Shown: in pieces, positions 1 through 10,106 of the stretch
Position numbering within the stretch: position 1 is the first letter of the stretch
How the letters are laid out: each line of letters opens with the position of its first letter
NCBI GenBank assembly: GCA_012517355.1
Contig: JAAYVD010000106.1
Location: forward strand, 1 to 46,114
Direction of reading: 5' to 3'
DNA length: 46,114 bases
Source: Candidatus Rifleibacteriota bacterium
GTDB taxonomy: Bacteria; Muiribacteriota; Ozemobacteria; Ozemobacterales; Ozemobacteraceae
Notes under the pieces: model-generated
What the model was told of the DNA's origin: nothing
Seen by the model: only the letters and a program-made list of their open reading frames with translations
Database searches by the model: none
Position numbers and translations under genes: made by a program

Positions 1-3
1 AAG

Positions 4-272
4 GCCGTGCACCCACCTTCGAACCCTGACAATGACCCATTTCCCTAACCTTCCGCTCGGGACAGGCGCCTCCACATCACCCGGAAACTGGCGCTTACCG
101 TTGCTTCCTTCCGGATCTGGCGGGGTTCACGGGTTTCCGCCGTGTGGAACCCATCCTTCGACGCTTCGGGAAAGGGCTGCGATCACCGCCAGAGCCCTCT
201 GATAGGAATTCAGCCCGCCATGACGGGGATTTGCGGTTGATAGAGGACCCCGAGCCCTCCGCTTAGCACGAC
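4..272 (-). ncRNA. ffs: Long (Alu-containing) signal recognition particle RNA
   Basis: Reading the minus strand, the SRP core GATCCGGAAGGAAGCAACGG lies near 90-110, with the GGAA tetraloop and asymmetric loop that bind Ffh. The 5' GTCGTGC (272-266) pairs with the 3' GCACGGC (10-4), and an Alu-type 5' domain (GCTAAGCGGAGG followed by a CGCAAATCCCC-like stretch) is present. The molecule is therefore the roughly 270-nt Bacillus-type long form, not the 4.5S form. It acts in co-translational targeting of membrane proteins. Its predicted 5' end directly abuts the 3' end of tRNA-Ser(GGA), so it probably comes from the tRNA transcript. The exact 3' end may lie a few bases outside the window. Confidence 0.9.
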
Positions 273-275
273 AAC

Positions 276-362
276 GGAAAGGGTGGGATTCGAACCCACG
301 GTGGAGTTTCCCCCACTCACGCTCTCCAGGCGTGTGCCTTAGACCAACTCAGCCACCTTTCC
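276..362 (-). tRNA. tRNA-Ser(GGA)
   Basis: An 87-nt class II tRNA with acceptor stem GGAAAGG/CCTTTCC, a long variable arm, T-loop GGTTCGAATCC and anticodon loop CTGGAGA, giving anticodon GGA (codons UCC/UCU). The discriminator base is G, as expected for serine. No CCA is encoded; the next bases already belong to the SRP RNA. Confidence 0.95.
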
Positions 363-402
363 AAGAGCAACCAGGACCTTCCTGGGGATACCTCAAACGG
401 GC

Positions 403-493
403 GGAGAGAGAGAGATTCGAACTCTCGAGAGACCATTTCGGGCCCCTACTCGATTTCGAGTCGAGCGCTTTCGACCAACTCAGCCATCTCTCC
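403..493 (-). tRNA. tRNA-Ser(CGA)
   Basis: A 91-nt class II tRNA with acceptor GGAGAGA/TCTCTCC, long variable arm and anticodon loop CTCGAAA, giving anticodon CGA (codon UCG). Discriminator base G; CCA not encoded. Confidence 0.95.
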
Positions 494-503
494 TCGTTAC
501 AGC

Positions 504-577
504 GCGCCTGAGAGGACTCGAACCTCTGGCCACCAGATCCGCAATCTGGTGCTCTATCCAAACTGAGCTACAGGCGC
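504..577 (-). tRNA. tRNA-Arg(GCG), unusual anticodon
   Basis: A 74-nt class I tRNA with acceptor GCGCCTG/CAGGCGC and D-arm GCTC...GAGC. The anticodon stem is CCAGA/TCTGG around loop TTGCGGA, and the T-arm is AGAGG TTCGAGT CCTCT. U33 is in place, so positions 34-36 read GCG (codons CGC and CGU). Most bacteria read these codons with tRNA-Arg(ACG) modified to ICG. All stems pair perfectly, so this looks functional. Confidence 0.93.
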
Positions 578-593
578 AAACATCACTTTCGGC

Positions 594-682
594 GGAGAAG
601 GGGGGATTCGAACCCCCGGTAGAACTTTCGCCCTACGCCGGTTTAGCAAACCGGTGCCTTAAGCCAACTCGGCCACCTCTCC
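594..682 (-). tRNA. tRNA-Ser(GCT)
   Basis: An 89-nt class II tRNA with acceptor GGAGAGG/CTTCTCC (one G-U pair), anticodon stem CCGGT/ACCGG and loop TTGCTAA, giving anticodon GCT (codons AGC/AGU). Discriminator base G; CCA not encoded. Confidence 0.95.
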
Positions 683-694
683 CCATGCTGGGTC

Positions 695-776
695 GGAGGA
701 AGTAGGATTCGAACCCACGAACCTTTCGGTTTCCGGTTTTCAAGACCGGCGCCATCGACCGCTCGGCCATTCCTCC
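695..776 (-). tRNA. tRNA-Ser(TGA)
   Basis: A class II tRNA with acceptor GGAGGAA/TTCCTCC, anticodon stem CCGGT/ACCGG and loop CTTGAAA, giving anticodon TGA (codons UCA/UCG/UCU). It is the promoter-proximal member of the cluster. Discriminator base G; CCA not encoded. Confidence 0.95.
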
Positions 777-787
777 CCGAGATGGGT

Positions 788-816
788 AGTGTAACACAGG
801 TACATTCGAAAATCAA
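788..816 (-). promoter_or_regulatory. Sigma-70-type promoter of the tRNA/SRP transcript
   Basis: On the minus strand TTGATT (816-811) and TACACT (793-788) are separated by exactly 17 bp. Transcription would start around 781, just before tRNA-Ser(TGA). No other good promoter is visible between the following tRNAs and the SRP RNA. Confidence 0.75.
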
Positions 817-940
817 CCACTCCGGCCACCCAAAATTCCTCCGGGAACCAACCCCCAAATCCCCTGGCAGAGGGAAATCCTCAAGGGTTGAAACGAATGG
901 CCAGGTCACCCCCGCAGGGGGAACGGACCTTTTTCCCGGA

Positions 941-987
941 TGAACGCGGCAAACCGCTGACACCAAATCAGTCCTCAGCCGCGTTCA
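941..987. repeat. 10-bp inverted repeat in the ftsB-tRNA intergenic region
   Basis: TGAACGCGGC at 941-950 is the exact reverse complement of GCCGCGTTCA at 978-987 (27-nt loop). A second hairpin, CCCCC-GCA-GGGGG, lies at about 910-922. These follow the end of the ftsB/gyrA transcript and may help end it, but no clear U-tract follows. Nothing else is recognisable in 817-1050. Confidence 0.4.
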
Positions 988-1050
988 GCCGCAGGGATCG
1001 GCGGCCACCCGTTTCTCATCCGGGGCCTTCCGGACCGCCCCGCACCAGGA

Positions 1051-1413
1051 CTACCGGCCGGGGGAGGCGATCACGCCCCCCTCGGTGTCGGAAGCCGGAA
1101 TCGGGAAGATGACCACCTCCTCGGGCTTGACCAGCCCCAGCCGCTCGCGGGCCAGCCGCTCGATGCCTTCGGGGGTCGACAGGGTGTCGAGGTTCTCCTT
1201 CAGCCGCCGGTTTTCCCGCTCCAGGTCCTGGATGCGCTGCGACATCTCCTCCTCTTTCTGGAGGAGGGCCCGGATCGCCGAATACCGCGACAGGTAGATG
1301 ACCGACAACGCCACGCAGAACACCACCGAGACGAGGAACATCACCTCGGCCGAGAAGCGGACCCGCTTCTTCTTGGGCTGGCCTTCGTCGGCGACGGGAG
1401 GGCGGGCGTCCAT
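1051..1413 (-). CDS. FtsB/DivIC-family septum formation initiator
   Basis: A 120-residue bitopic membrane protein. A basic N-terminus (KKKRVRF) is followed by one membrane segment at about residues 22-44 and then a heptad-like coiled coil (about 48-85, ending ENRRLKENLDTL). The family's closing motif is present: GIERLARERLGLVKPEE. Family members join the divisome (FtsL-FtsQ/DivIB partners) and help activate septal peptidoglycan synthesis. It begins 5 bp after the gyrA stop, so it is probably last in the gyrB-gyrA operon. FtsB and DivIC cannot be told apart by eye. The C-terminal tail after FPIP is short and probably disordered. Confidence 0.85.
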   Translation of the reverse strand: MDARPPVADEGQPKKKRVRFSAEVMFLVSVVFCVALSVIYLSRYSAIRALLQKEEEMSQRIQDLERENRRLKENLDTLSTPEGIERLARERLGLVKPEEVVIFPIPASDTEGGVIASPGR

Positions 1414-1418
1414 CGGCG

Positions 1419-4130
1419 TCAGTCGGCCTTTTCCTCGGTGGCGGGAATGCGGGCCACCGAGATCAGCTGGTCGTTCTCCTCGAGGGTGATCAGCTTCACG
1501 CCGGAAGCGGCGCGGCCGGTGGCGCGCACGGTATCGGCGTTCAGCCGCACGATCTTGCCGCCTTTGCTGACGATCATCAGCTCGTCACGCTCGAACATCC
1601 GCTTGATCGACAGCACTTCGCCGGTCTTCTCGCGGATCCGGAGGTTGATGACGCCCTTGCCCCCGCGGTGGGTGACCCGGTAGGCATTGATGTCGGTCTG
1701 TTTCCCGAACCCCTTGGCGGTCACGGTCAGCAGCTTGCCGTCGAAGGCCACGTATTCACCGGCCGGGACGCCCTCGACCTCGTCGGCCTCGGGTTCCTCC
1801 TCGGGGCCCTCTTCGGGCTCCAGCGGCTCGAGCTCGATGGGCGGTTCGGCCGGCTCGGGAGCAGGGGCCTCGCCGTCCTGGGGTGGCGCGGAGCCGGCCA
1901 GGCCGGCGGTCTCGGCGGCGACGGCCGCGGCCGGGGTTTCGGTCTTGGGCGAGAACACCTCCATGCCCACCACGAAGTCGTCCTTGCCGCGGAACTTGAT
2001 GGCGGTCACGCCGCGGGCGGCGCGCCCCATCACCCGGACCTCGCTCTCGGGGAACCGGATGGCATACCCGTCGCGGGTGGCGATGACGATCTGCTCGCCT
2101 CCCCTCAGGGTCTTGACGCCGGCCAGTTCGTCGCCTTCGTCGAGATTGATGGCGATGATGCCCTTCGAGTTGGGCCGGGCGAAGGCCGACAACTCGGTCA
2201 TCTTGGCCACGCCGCGCCTGGTCACCATGAAGATGCGGCGGGTCTGGTCGAAGTGCCGCACCGGCAGCAGGGCGGTGATCTTCTCGTTCTCGCCCAGGTT
2301 GAGCAGGTTGACGATGGCCCGCCCGGAGGCCTGGCGGCCGCCCTCGGGGATCTTGTAGCCCTTGAGCCAATGCGCCTTGCCGGTGCTGGTGAAGACGAGC
2401 AGGTAGGAATGGGTGGTGGCGAGGAACATGTGTTCGACCACGTCGTCTTCCTTGATGCCGCCCACCAGGCTGCCCTTGCCGCCACGCCCGATCTGCCGGA
2501 AGGCGTTGGGCGCGATGCGTTTGACGTAGCCGTTGCGGGTCACCGTGATGATGATGTCGGTCTCCTGCATCAGGTCTTCGATCTCGAGCCGTTCCGCCTC
2601 GGATTCGCTGATGCGGGTGCGCCGTTCGTCGGCGAACTTGTCGCGGATCTCGGTGAGTTCCTGTTTGATGATGTCGCGGACCTTGACGTCGGAGGCCAGG
2701 ATGCCTTTCAGCTTTTCGATCAGGGCCAGGGTCTCGTGGTACTCCTGGACGATCTTCTCGCGTTCGAGTCCGGTCAGGCGCTGCAGCCGCATGTCGAGGA
2801 TGGCCTGGGCCTGCCGGTCGCTCAACGTGAAGGTGTCCATCAGCCCCTGCTTGGCCTCGGCCGGGCCGGCCGATTCCTTGATCAGGGTGATGACCGCGTC
2901 GAGGTTGTCGAGGGCGATGGTCAACCCTTCCAGGATGTGGGCCTTCTCCTCGGCCTTCTTCAGCTGGAAGGCGGTGCGCCGGCGGATGACGTCGCGGCAG
3001 TGGGCGATGTAGTGCTCCATCAGGCTCTTGAGATCGAGCACCATGGGCCGGTTGTCGACCAGCACCAGCATGATGATGCCGAAGGTCGACTGCATGGGAG
3101 TGTGCCGGTAGAGCTGGTTGAGGATGACCTCGGTGTTGACGCCCTTGCGCAGTTCGATGACCACCCGCATGCCTTCGCGGCTCGACTCGTCGCGCAGGTC
3201 GGTGATGCCGTCGATCTTCTTCTCGCGGATCAGGTCGGCGATGGTCTTCACCAGCTTCGCCTTGTTGACCTGGTAGGGAAGTTCCGTGATCACGAGCCGT
3301 TCGCGACCCTTGGAGAACTCCTCGGTCTCGACCACCGCCCGCATGATCACGCTGCCGCGGCCGGTTCGGTAGGCCAGCTCCGCGCCTTCCCGGCCCATGA
3401 TCAGGGCCCCTGTCGGGAAATCCGGGGCGGGGATCTCGCGGATCAGGTCGTCGATCGTGGTCTCGGGATCATCGAGGAGCTTGAGCAGGCCGTTGGTCAC
3501 TTCGCCCAGGTTGTGCGGCGGAATGTTGGTGGCCATGCCGACCGCGATCCCCGCCGAGCCGTTCACCAGCAGGTTGGGGAATTTGGATGGCAGGACGATC
3601 GGCTCCTGGAGGGAGCCGTCGAAGTTGGGCATCCAATCGATCGTCTCCATGTCGATGTCGCGCAGCATCTCCTCGGCCAGGGCATCGAGCCTGGCTTCGG
3701 TGTAACGCATGGCCGCGGGGGAATCGCCGTCGATCGACCCGAAGTTCCCGTGCCCGTCGATCAGCGTGTAGCGGAGACTGAAGTCCTGGGCCATCCGGAC
3801 CAGGGTGTCATAGACCGCGCTGTCGCCATGCGGATGGTATTTGCCCAGCACTTCGCCGACGGTGCGGGCCGACTTCACGTAGGCCCGCTTGCTGGTGAAG
3901 CCGTTGTCGAACATGGCATACAGGACCCGCCGGTGGACCGGCTTGAGACCGTCGCGCACGTCGGGCAGCGCCCGGCCCACGATGACGCTCATCGCGTAAT
4001 CGAGGTAGGAGTCCTTCATGTCGTCCTCGATGTTGATGTATTCCTCGTTGGACGGCAGTTCGGGCGGAGCGGGAGGGACGGCCGGCCCGCTGGGGGGGAC
4101 CGGAGGAAGGGTGTCGTTATCGTTCGCCAT
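1419..4130 (-). CDS. gyrA: DNA gyrase subunit A
   Basis: A 903-residue breakage-reunion subunit of DNA gyrase. The N-terminus has a Pro-rich extension (about 1-27), then the winged-helix/tower core with the catalytic Tyr143 in AAMRYTE. The quinolone-contact residues Ser104 and Asp108 (HGDSAVYDT) are the sensitive wild type. The C-terminal beta-pinwheel carries the GyrA-box region as QIGRGGKG, which differs from the usual Q(R/K)RGG(R/K)G. Between pinwheel blades there is an acidic Pro/Glu/Ala-rich insert of about 70 residues (starting [10 protein letters not shown]), which is unusual. It lies 11 bp downstream of gyrB, so it is co-transcribed. The start ATG directly precedes MANDND. Confidence 0.97.
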   Translation of the reverse strand: MANDNDTLPPVPPSGPAVPPAPPELPSNEEYINIEDDMKDSYLDYAMSVIVGRALPDVRDGLKPVHRRVLYAMFDNGFTSKRAYVKSARTVGEVLGKYHPHGDSAVYDTLVRMAQDFSLRYTLIDGHGNFGSIDGDSPAAMRYTEARLDALAEEMLRDIDMETIDWMPNFDGSLQEPIVLPSKFPNLLVNGSAGIAVGMATNIPPHNLGEVTNGLLKLLDDPETTIDDLIREIPAPDFPTGALIMGREGAELAYRTGRGSVIMRAVVETEEFSKGRERLVITELPYQVNKAKLVKTIADLIREKKIDGITDLRDESSREGMRVVIELRKGVNTEVILNQLYRHTPMQSTFGIIMLVLVDNRPMVLDLKSLMEHYIAHCRDVIRRRTAFQLKKAEEKAHILEGLTIALDNLDAVITLIKESAGPAEAKQGLMDTFTLSDRQAQAILDMRLQRLTGLEREKIVQEYHETLALIEKLKGILASDVKVRDIIKQELTEIRDKFADERRTRISESEAERLEIEDLMQETDIIITVTRNGYVKRIAPNAFRQIGRGGKGSLVGGIKEDDVVEHMFLATTHSYLLVFTSTGKAHWLKGYKIPEGGRQASGRAIVNLLNLGENEKITALLPVRHFDQTRRIFMVTRRGVAKMTELSAFARPNSKGIIAINLDEGDELAGVKTLRGGEQIVIATRDGYAIRFPESEVRVMGRAARGVTAIKFRGKDDFVVGMEVFSPKTETPAAAVAAETAGLAGSAPPQDGEAPAPEPAEPPIELEPLEPEEGPEEEPEADEVEGVPAGEYVAFDGKLLTVTAKGFGKQTDINAYRVTHRGGKGVINLRIREKTGEVLSIKRMFERDELMIVSKGGKIVRLNADTVRATGRAASGVKLITLEENDQLISVARIPATEEKAD

Positions 4131-4141
4131 GGATCGCGGCC

Positions 4142-6133
<1,992 letters not shown>

Positions 6134-6430
6134 CTACTCCTCGTGGGAAACCGGGTTTCGGGTGGGGGAGCCCCGGCCGGCGGGGGGTCGCAGATACAGC
6201 GCCCCGGGGAAGGGAGAGGTCCGCCCGCGGTGAGCGAGCGCCTCGGGGGAGATGGTGGAGGTCAGCCAGCGGCCCTGGGTGGTCAGCACGGCGCTGCGGG
6301 CTTCGGGGTCGGTGGCGGGGCGGGCGGCCAGCGCCCGGCGCCGCGTGGCGGGATCGACGGTCTGCAAATTGACGATCGCCACGCAGTAATGCAGATCGAT
6401 GAACTCCTGGCCGCCGAGATGAATCAGCAT
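6134..6430 (-). CDS. remB: RemB/YaaB-like (DUF370) small regulator
   Basis: A 98-residue protein beginning MLIHLGGQEFIDLHYCVAI, which matches the MYIHLG...(V/I)...(I/V)V(G/A)I start of the RemB/YaaB (DUF370) family. A middle segment (SAVLTTQGRWLTSTISPEAL) resembles the family's VVT...IYLSPIS. In Bacillus, yaaB/remB also lies directly upstream of gyrB, so position supports the call. Its ATG overlaps the stop of the upstream dciA-like gene (ATGCTGA), indicating translational coupling. RemA/RemB regulate biofilm-matrix genes in Bacillus; the role here is unknown. The tail after residue 65 is Pro/Arg-rich and not family-like. Confidence 0.75.
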   Translation of the reverse strand: MLIHLGGQEFIDLHYCVAIVNLQTVDPATRRRALAARPATDPEARSAVLTTQGRWLTSTISPEALAHRGRTSPFPGALYLRPPAGRGSPTRNPVSHEE

Positions 6431-7407
6431 GCCGGCTCTCCGGCGTCCAGCGCCAGGAACTCCTTCCAGGCGGGATCGAGCAGGAACCGGCCGGTGGGTT
6501 CATCGAGATCGATCAGGTGGGGATGGAGACCGGTCTGGAAAATGACCGCCCGGAGCATCTCGTAGCGCATCTTCAACCAGACTCCGCCCTGGAAGCTTTC
6601 CTGCAGGGATCGCCCCAGGGCCCGCACCTGGGCCAGGGCCTCGCCGGCCATGTCGCTGCGCAGGGCATCGAACTCGAGGGGTTGCAACCCCGGAACCTGC
6701 TGCCGGACTTCTTCCTGGGTGAGCCAGGGGGTCTCGTACAGGAGCCGGCGGGCGGCCGCCAGGTCCTGTTCGCGGGCCCGGCACTGGCAGATGGAGCAGG
6801 TGTCGAGGGCATGCGGCACCAGATTCGAGCCGCAGACGCGGCAGAGATGGTATCCCTGTTGGCGCAGGCCTTCCAGCCGGGCGCGCAGTTTCTGGCGGCA
6901 TTCCTGGATCTTGTGGATCAGTTCGGGATTGCCGATATCGGGCAGGTCGGTTTGCGGCTGGGTCTTCCAATCGGGCCAGACGATGGTGGGGGATTCGCGC
7001 AGGACCGCGGGGATCACCCCGACCTCCCCCTGGATGCGGGTGATGCGGGCATCGGGGAACAACCGTTGCAGGTTGGCCTGGATCTGGGGCTTCAGGTAGG
7101 TGAGGGTCTGCATCCATTGCGAGTCGGCGCACAGAACCACCAGGCGTCCCCGTACCAGCCGGATGGGATACACGAACCGGCGCAGATCGCGGCCGGCGAT
7201 CGTTTCCCAGGAATAGGCGAGCCGGCCGAGCAGGACGATGTCGCGGACGCTGGCGTCCCAGCGTCCCGGTTCTCTGGACGCGGAAGAGGAAGGGCCGGTT
7301 CCGTTGCCGCCACGGCGTTGCCGCTCGCGGAACAAGGCAAGACATTTCCCCACCTCGCTTTTCAACGGGGTGGGAGCCTTGGAACGAGTTCGCGCCAGTT
7401 TTCCCAT
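6424..7407 (-). CDS. DciA-like (DUF721) protein with zinc ribbon and extra C-terminal domain
   Basis: 327 residues from the ATG at 7407 (MGKLARTRSKAP). In-frame starts farther upstream lack a convincing ribosome-binding site and would read toward the dnaA terminator. An N-terminal DUF721 domain (about 45-150) shows WETIAG, VRGRLVVLCADSQWMQTL and the family's L..L...I...L spacing. DUF721 includes DciA, the bacterial replicative-helicase loading/operating factor. A Cys4 zinc knuckle follows (CRVCG...CSICQC, about 205-225), then about 100 helical residues I do not recognise. Position between dnaA and gyrB fits replication initiation, but canonical DciA lacks the zinc ribbon and tail. Confidence 0.7.
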   Translation of the reverse strand: MGKLARTRSKAPTPLKSEVGKCLALFRERQRRGGNGTGPSSSASREPGRWDASVRDIVLLGRLAYSWETIAGRDLRRFVYPIRLVRGRLVVLCADSQWMQTLTYLKPQIQANLQRLFPDARITRIQGEVGVIPAVLRESPTIVWPDWKTQPQTDLPDIGNPELIHKIQECRQKLRARLEGLRQQGYHLCRVCGSNLVPHALDTCSICQCRAREQDLAAARRLLYETPWLTQEEVRQQVPGLQPLEFDALRSDMAGEALAQVRALGRSLQESFQGGVWLKMRYEMLRAVIFQTGLHPHLIDLDEPTGRFLLDPAWKEFLALDAGEPAC

Positions 7408-7531
7408 AAGGTTGGGTGAAGAAATTCCATGATACTCCAAACCAACCCCCATTTCAAGGGGGTCGGATGGCCAGAGACCTTCTCTGCGAGAGGTTTTCCA
7501 GGGAATTTCCAACCTTACCGGCCCGCCAACG

Positions 7532-7558
7532 AAAACCCCTCCTGGGTCTCAGGAGGGG
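7532..7558 (-). terminator. Intrinsic terminator after dnaA
   Basis: A perfect 9-bp stem (CCCCTCCTG 7536-7544 with CAGGAGGGG 7550-7558) and 5-nt loop, followed on the minus strand by TTTT. It lies 33 bp downstream of the dnaA stop and separates dnaA from the dciA-remB-gyrBA operon. Confidence 0.85.
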
Positions 7559-7590
7559 AAAAGAAAGGGAACCGGAGGGACGGGAGGTCT

Positions 7591-8979
7591 TCAGGTCCGT
7601 CCCTGGGGGTTGACGTAGCGGGTCACCCGCTCGAATTCCTGCCGGAAATCGGCGTTGTCTTTCAACAACCCCTGGATCTTCTCGCAGGCATGCATGACCG
7701 TCGTGTGGTCGCGGCCGCCGAAGGCCTCGCCGATCAGGCTCAGCGAGGAATCGGTCAGCATCTGGGTCAGGCGCATGGCCACCTGCCGGGGCAGCACCAG
7801 GTTCTGGGACCGGCGCTTGCTGGTCATCTCGCCCTCGGGAATATCGTAATACTGGGCCACCCGCTTCTGGATCCAGGAGATGGTGATCCGGCCGGGGGTG
7901 TTTTCCCGCAGGAAGTCTTTCAGGATGTGGTCGACGAGATCGCGATCGACCGGCCGCTGGACGACGCCGGCGTAGGCCACCACGCGGTTGAACGCCCCTT
8001 CGAGGACCCGGATGTTGTCGGTGACGTTTTCGGCCAGATACATCAGGATCTCGTCCGGAACCCGGATCAGGCAATCGACCGCCGCCCGCTTCAGGATGGC
8101 GACGCGCATCTCCAGGTCGGGGGCCTGGATATCGGCGACGATGCCCATCTCGAACCGCGATACGAGTCGCTCCTCGAGCTTGTTGATCTTTTTGGGCGGG
8201 GAATCGGAGGTCAGCACGATCTGCTTCTTGTTCTGGAACAGCTCGTTGAAGGTATGGAAGAACTCCTCGACCACCGCCTCCTTGCCGCCGAAGAACTGGA
8301 CGTCGTCGATCAGCAGGAGGTCCTTCTTCCGATATTTGGCCCGGAATTCGCTGGTGCGCTTGCCGGAAATGGACTCGATGAAATCATTGGTGAAAGCCTC
8401 GGAGGACAGGTACGCCACCTTCGCTTTGGGGTTCTGCCGCAGCACTTCCTGGCCGATGGCCTGCATCAGGTGGGTTTTGCCCAACCCCACTCCGCCGTAG
8501 ATGAAAACGGGGTTGTACATCGTGCCGAGGTTCTTGGCGACGGCCTGGCAGATGGCATGGGCGAACTGGTTGCTCTTGCCGACAACGAAGGTGTCGAAGG
8601 TGTACTTCCCGTTGAATTGCGTCTCGCCGCGAGGAACCGACCGATGCTTCTCGGGGGGTGCCACGGTCTCGATCACCGGGGTTTCGGCGATGGTCGGCAG
8701 GCCGAGTTGTTGCGGTCTTTCAGGGCCGCTCCGCTTCAGCCGCGTGACGAACACACACTGCAGGGGTGGAGCGTTTTCCTGAAGGACTTTCTGGATGAGA
8801 ATCCTGTATTTACGCTCGTTCCAATCTTTGCAAATCTCGTTCACGGCCTCGAGAACGAACTTCTCACCTTCGATTCCGCGAGGTTGGATGGCATTGAGGA
8901 AGAGCTTCAGACCTGCTTCGTTATCCTGTGACTTGATCTCTCCGGTAATCTGGTTCCAGAGATCGGCGGTGGCTTTCAT
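7591..8979 (-). CDS. dnaA: Chromosomal replication initiator DnaA
   Basis: 462 residues with all DnaA domains. Domain I is at about 1-80 and a linker at 80-120. The AAA+ domain has Walker A GGVGLGKTH and Walker B LLLIDDVQFFGG, a sensor-1 region VLTSDSPPKKI and an arginine-finger region LVSRFEMG. The C-terminal helix-turn-helix domain has the DnaA signature GGRDHTTVMHACEKI. It binds DnaA boxes and melts the origin. The ATG at 8979 has a GAGGTGA Shine-Dalgarno sequence. It is transcribed away from the putative oriC at 9.1-9.35 kb. dnaN and recF, frequent neighbours, do not follow it here. Confidence 0.98.
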   Translation of the reverse strand: MKATADLWNQITGEIKSQDNEAGLKLFLNAIQPRGIEGEKFVLEAVNEICKDWNERKYRILIQKVLQENAPPLQCVFVTRLKRSGPERPQQLGLPTIAETPVIETVAPPEKHRSVPRGETQFNGKYTFDTFVVGKSNQFAHAICQAVAKNLGTMYNPVFIYGGVGLGKTHLMQAIGQEVLRQNPKAKVAYLSSEAFTNDFIESISGKRTSEFRAKYRKKDLLLIDDVQFFGGKEAVVEEFFHTFNELFQNKKQIVLTSDSPPKKINKLEERLVSRFEMGIVADIQAPDLEMRVAILKRAAVDCLIRVPDEILMYLAENVTDNIRVLEGAFNRVVAYAGVVQRPVDRDLVDHILKDFLRENTPGRITISWIQKRVAQYYDIPEGEMTSKRRSQNLVLPRQVAMRLTQMLTDSSLSLIGEAFGGRDHTTVMHACEKIQGLLKDNADFRQEFERVTRYVNPQGRT

Positions 8980-8995
8980 CGAATCACCTCACCCA

Positions 8996-9030
8996 AAGGT
9001 ACCGCTCTTTCCAGGGAAAGGGGTACCCTT
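8996..9030 (-). promoter_or_regulatory. Leader hairpin directly upstream of the dnaA ribosome-binding site
   Basis: AAGGTACC (8996-9003) pairs with GGTACCCTT (9022-9030, one bulge possible). Inside it CTTTCC (9007-9012) pairs with GGAAAG (9015-9020). The hairpin sits a few bases upstream of the GAGGTG Shine-Dalgarno of dnaA within the predicted leader. It could modulate dnaA translation or mRNA stability; no function is shown. Confidence 0.45.
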
Positions 9031-9077
9031 GTGGGTTGAAAAGTCGGGGGGATTTATCGCGATCGGATTGCTTCCCG

Positions 9078-9106
9078 AGCATAGCAGATCACCCCCCGGT
9101 TGGCAA
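9078..9106 (-). promoter_or_regulatory. Predicted dnaA promoter
   Basis: On the minus strand TTGCCA (9106-9101), a 17-bp spacer and TATGCT (9083-9078). The predicted start near 9071 gives a leader of about 90 nt to the dnaA ATG. Confidence 0.65.
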
Positions 9107-9129
9107 GACCCTTTCGGCATTTCCGGGCC

Positions 9130-9350
9130 ATCAATCATCTGATAAATTGGGGGAAAACCCGGTGGAAAAATCGTGGAGATCCTGTGGAGATCGATCATTT
9201 CCTGAAAACCGGGGGAAACGGTGGACAACCGGAAGACGCTTTCCGCAAGGTTATCCACGGGACAAAACCCTTTCTGGTGGCTTGTCGCGGAGGTTTTCCC
9301 CCGATTCCACACACCTACTACTATGATGACTTGTTTTCATAAAGGGGTAC
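9130..9350. other. oriC: Predicted chromosomal replication origin (oriC)
   Basis: The dnaA-accB divergent gap contains a cluster of DnaA-box-like 9-mers: TTTTCCACC (9161-9169, minus), ATCTCCACG (9172-9180, minus), ATCTCCACA (9184-9192, minus), TTGTCCACC (9220-9228, minus) and TTATCCACG (9251-9259, plus). A weaker box, GATTCCACA (9303-9311), is followed at once by CTACTACTA (9315-9323), the complement of the 3'-GATGATGAT DnaA-trio, and then an AT-richer stretch. This box / trio / AT-rich order is the known bacterial basal unwinding arrangement. Genes diverge from this point on both sides. Confidence 0.75.
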
Positions 9351-9450
9351 ATCGTTTTTTGACATGTGACGCCGGTCGGTTTTCCCATCGACGGGGGGTC
9401 ACGATACTCCGGTCGGGTTGATCTGGCAACTCTTCCCGGAGGGGCCTTTG

Positions 9451-9479
9451 TTGACGCAGGGAAGGGCATCTGCTATAAC
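9451..9479 (+). promoter_or_regulatory. Promoter of the accB-lpd operon
   Basis: TTGACG (9451-9456), a 17-bp spacer and TATAAC (9474-9479). The predicted start near 9486 leaves a short leader containing GAGGAACAG before the accB ATG at 9510. Confidence 0.8.
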
Positions 9480-9509
9480 CTTGCAGACTTCGGAAACGAG
9501 GAACAGCAG

Positions 9510-10102
<593 letters not shown>

Positions 10103-10106
<4 letters not shown>

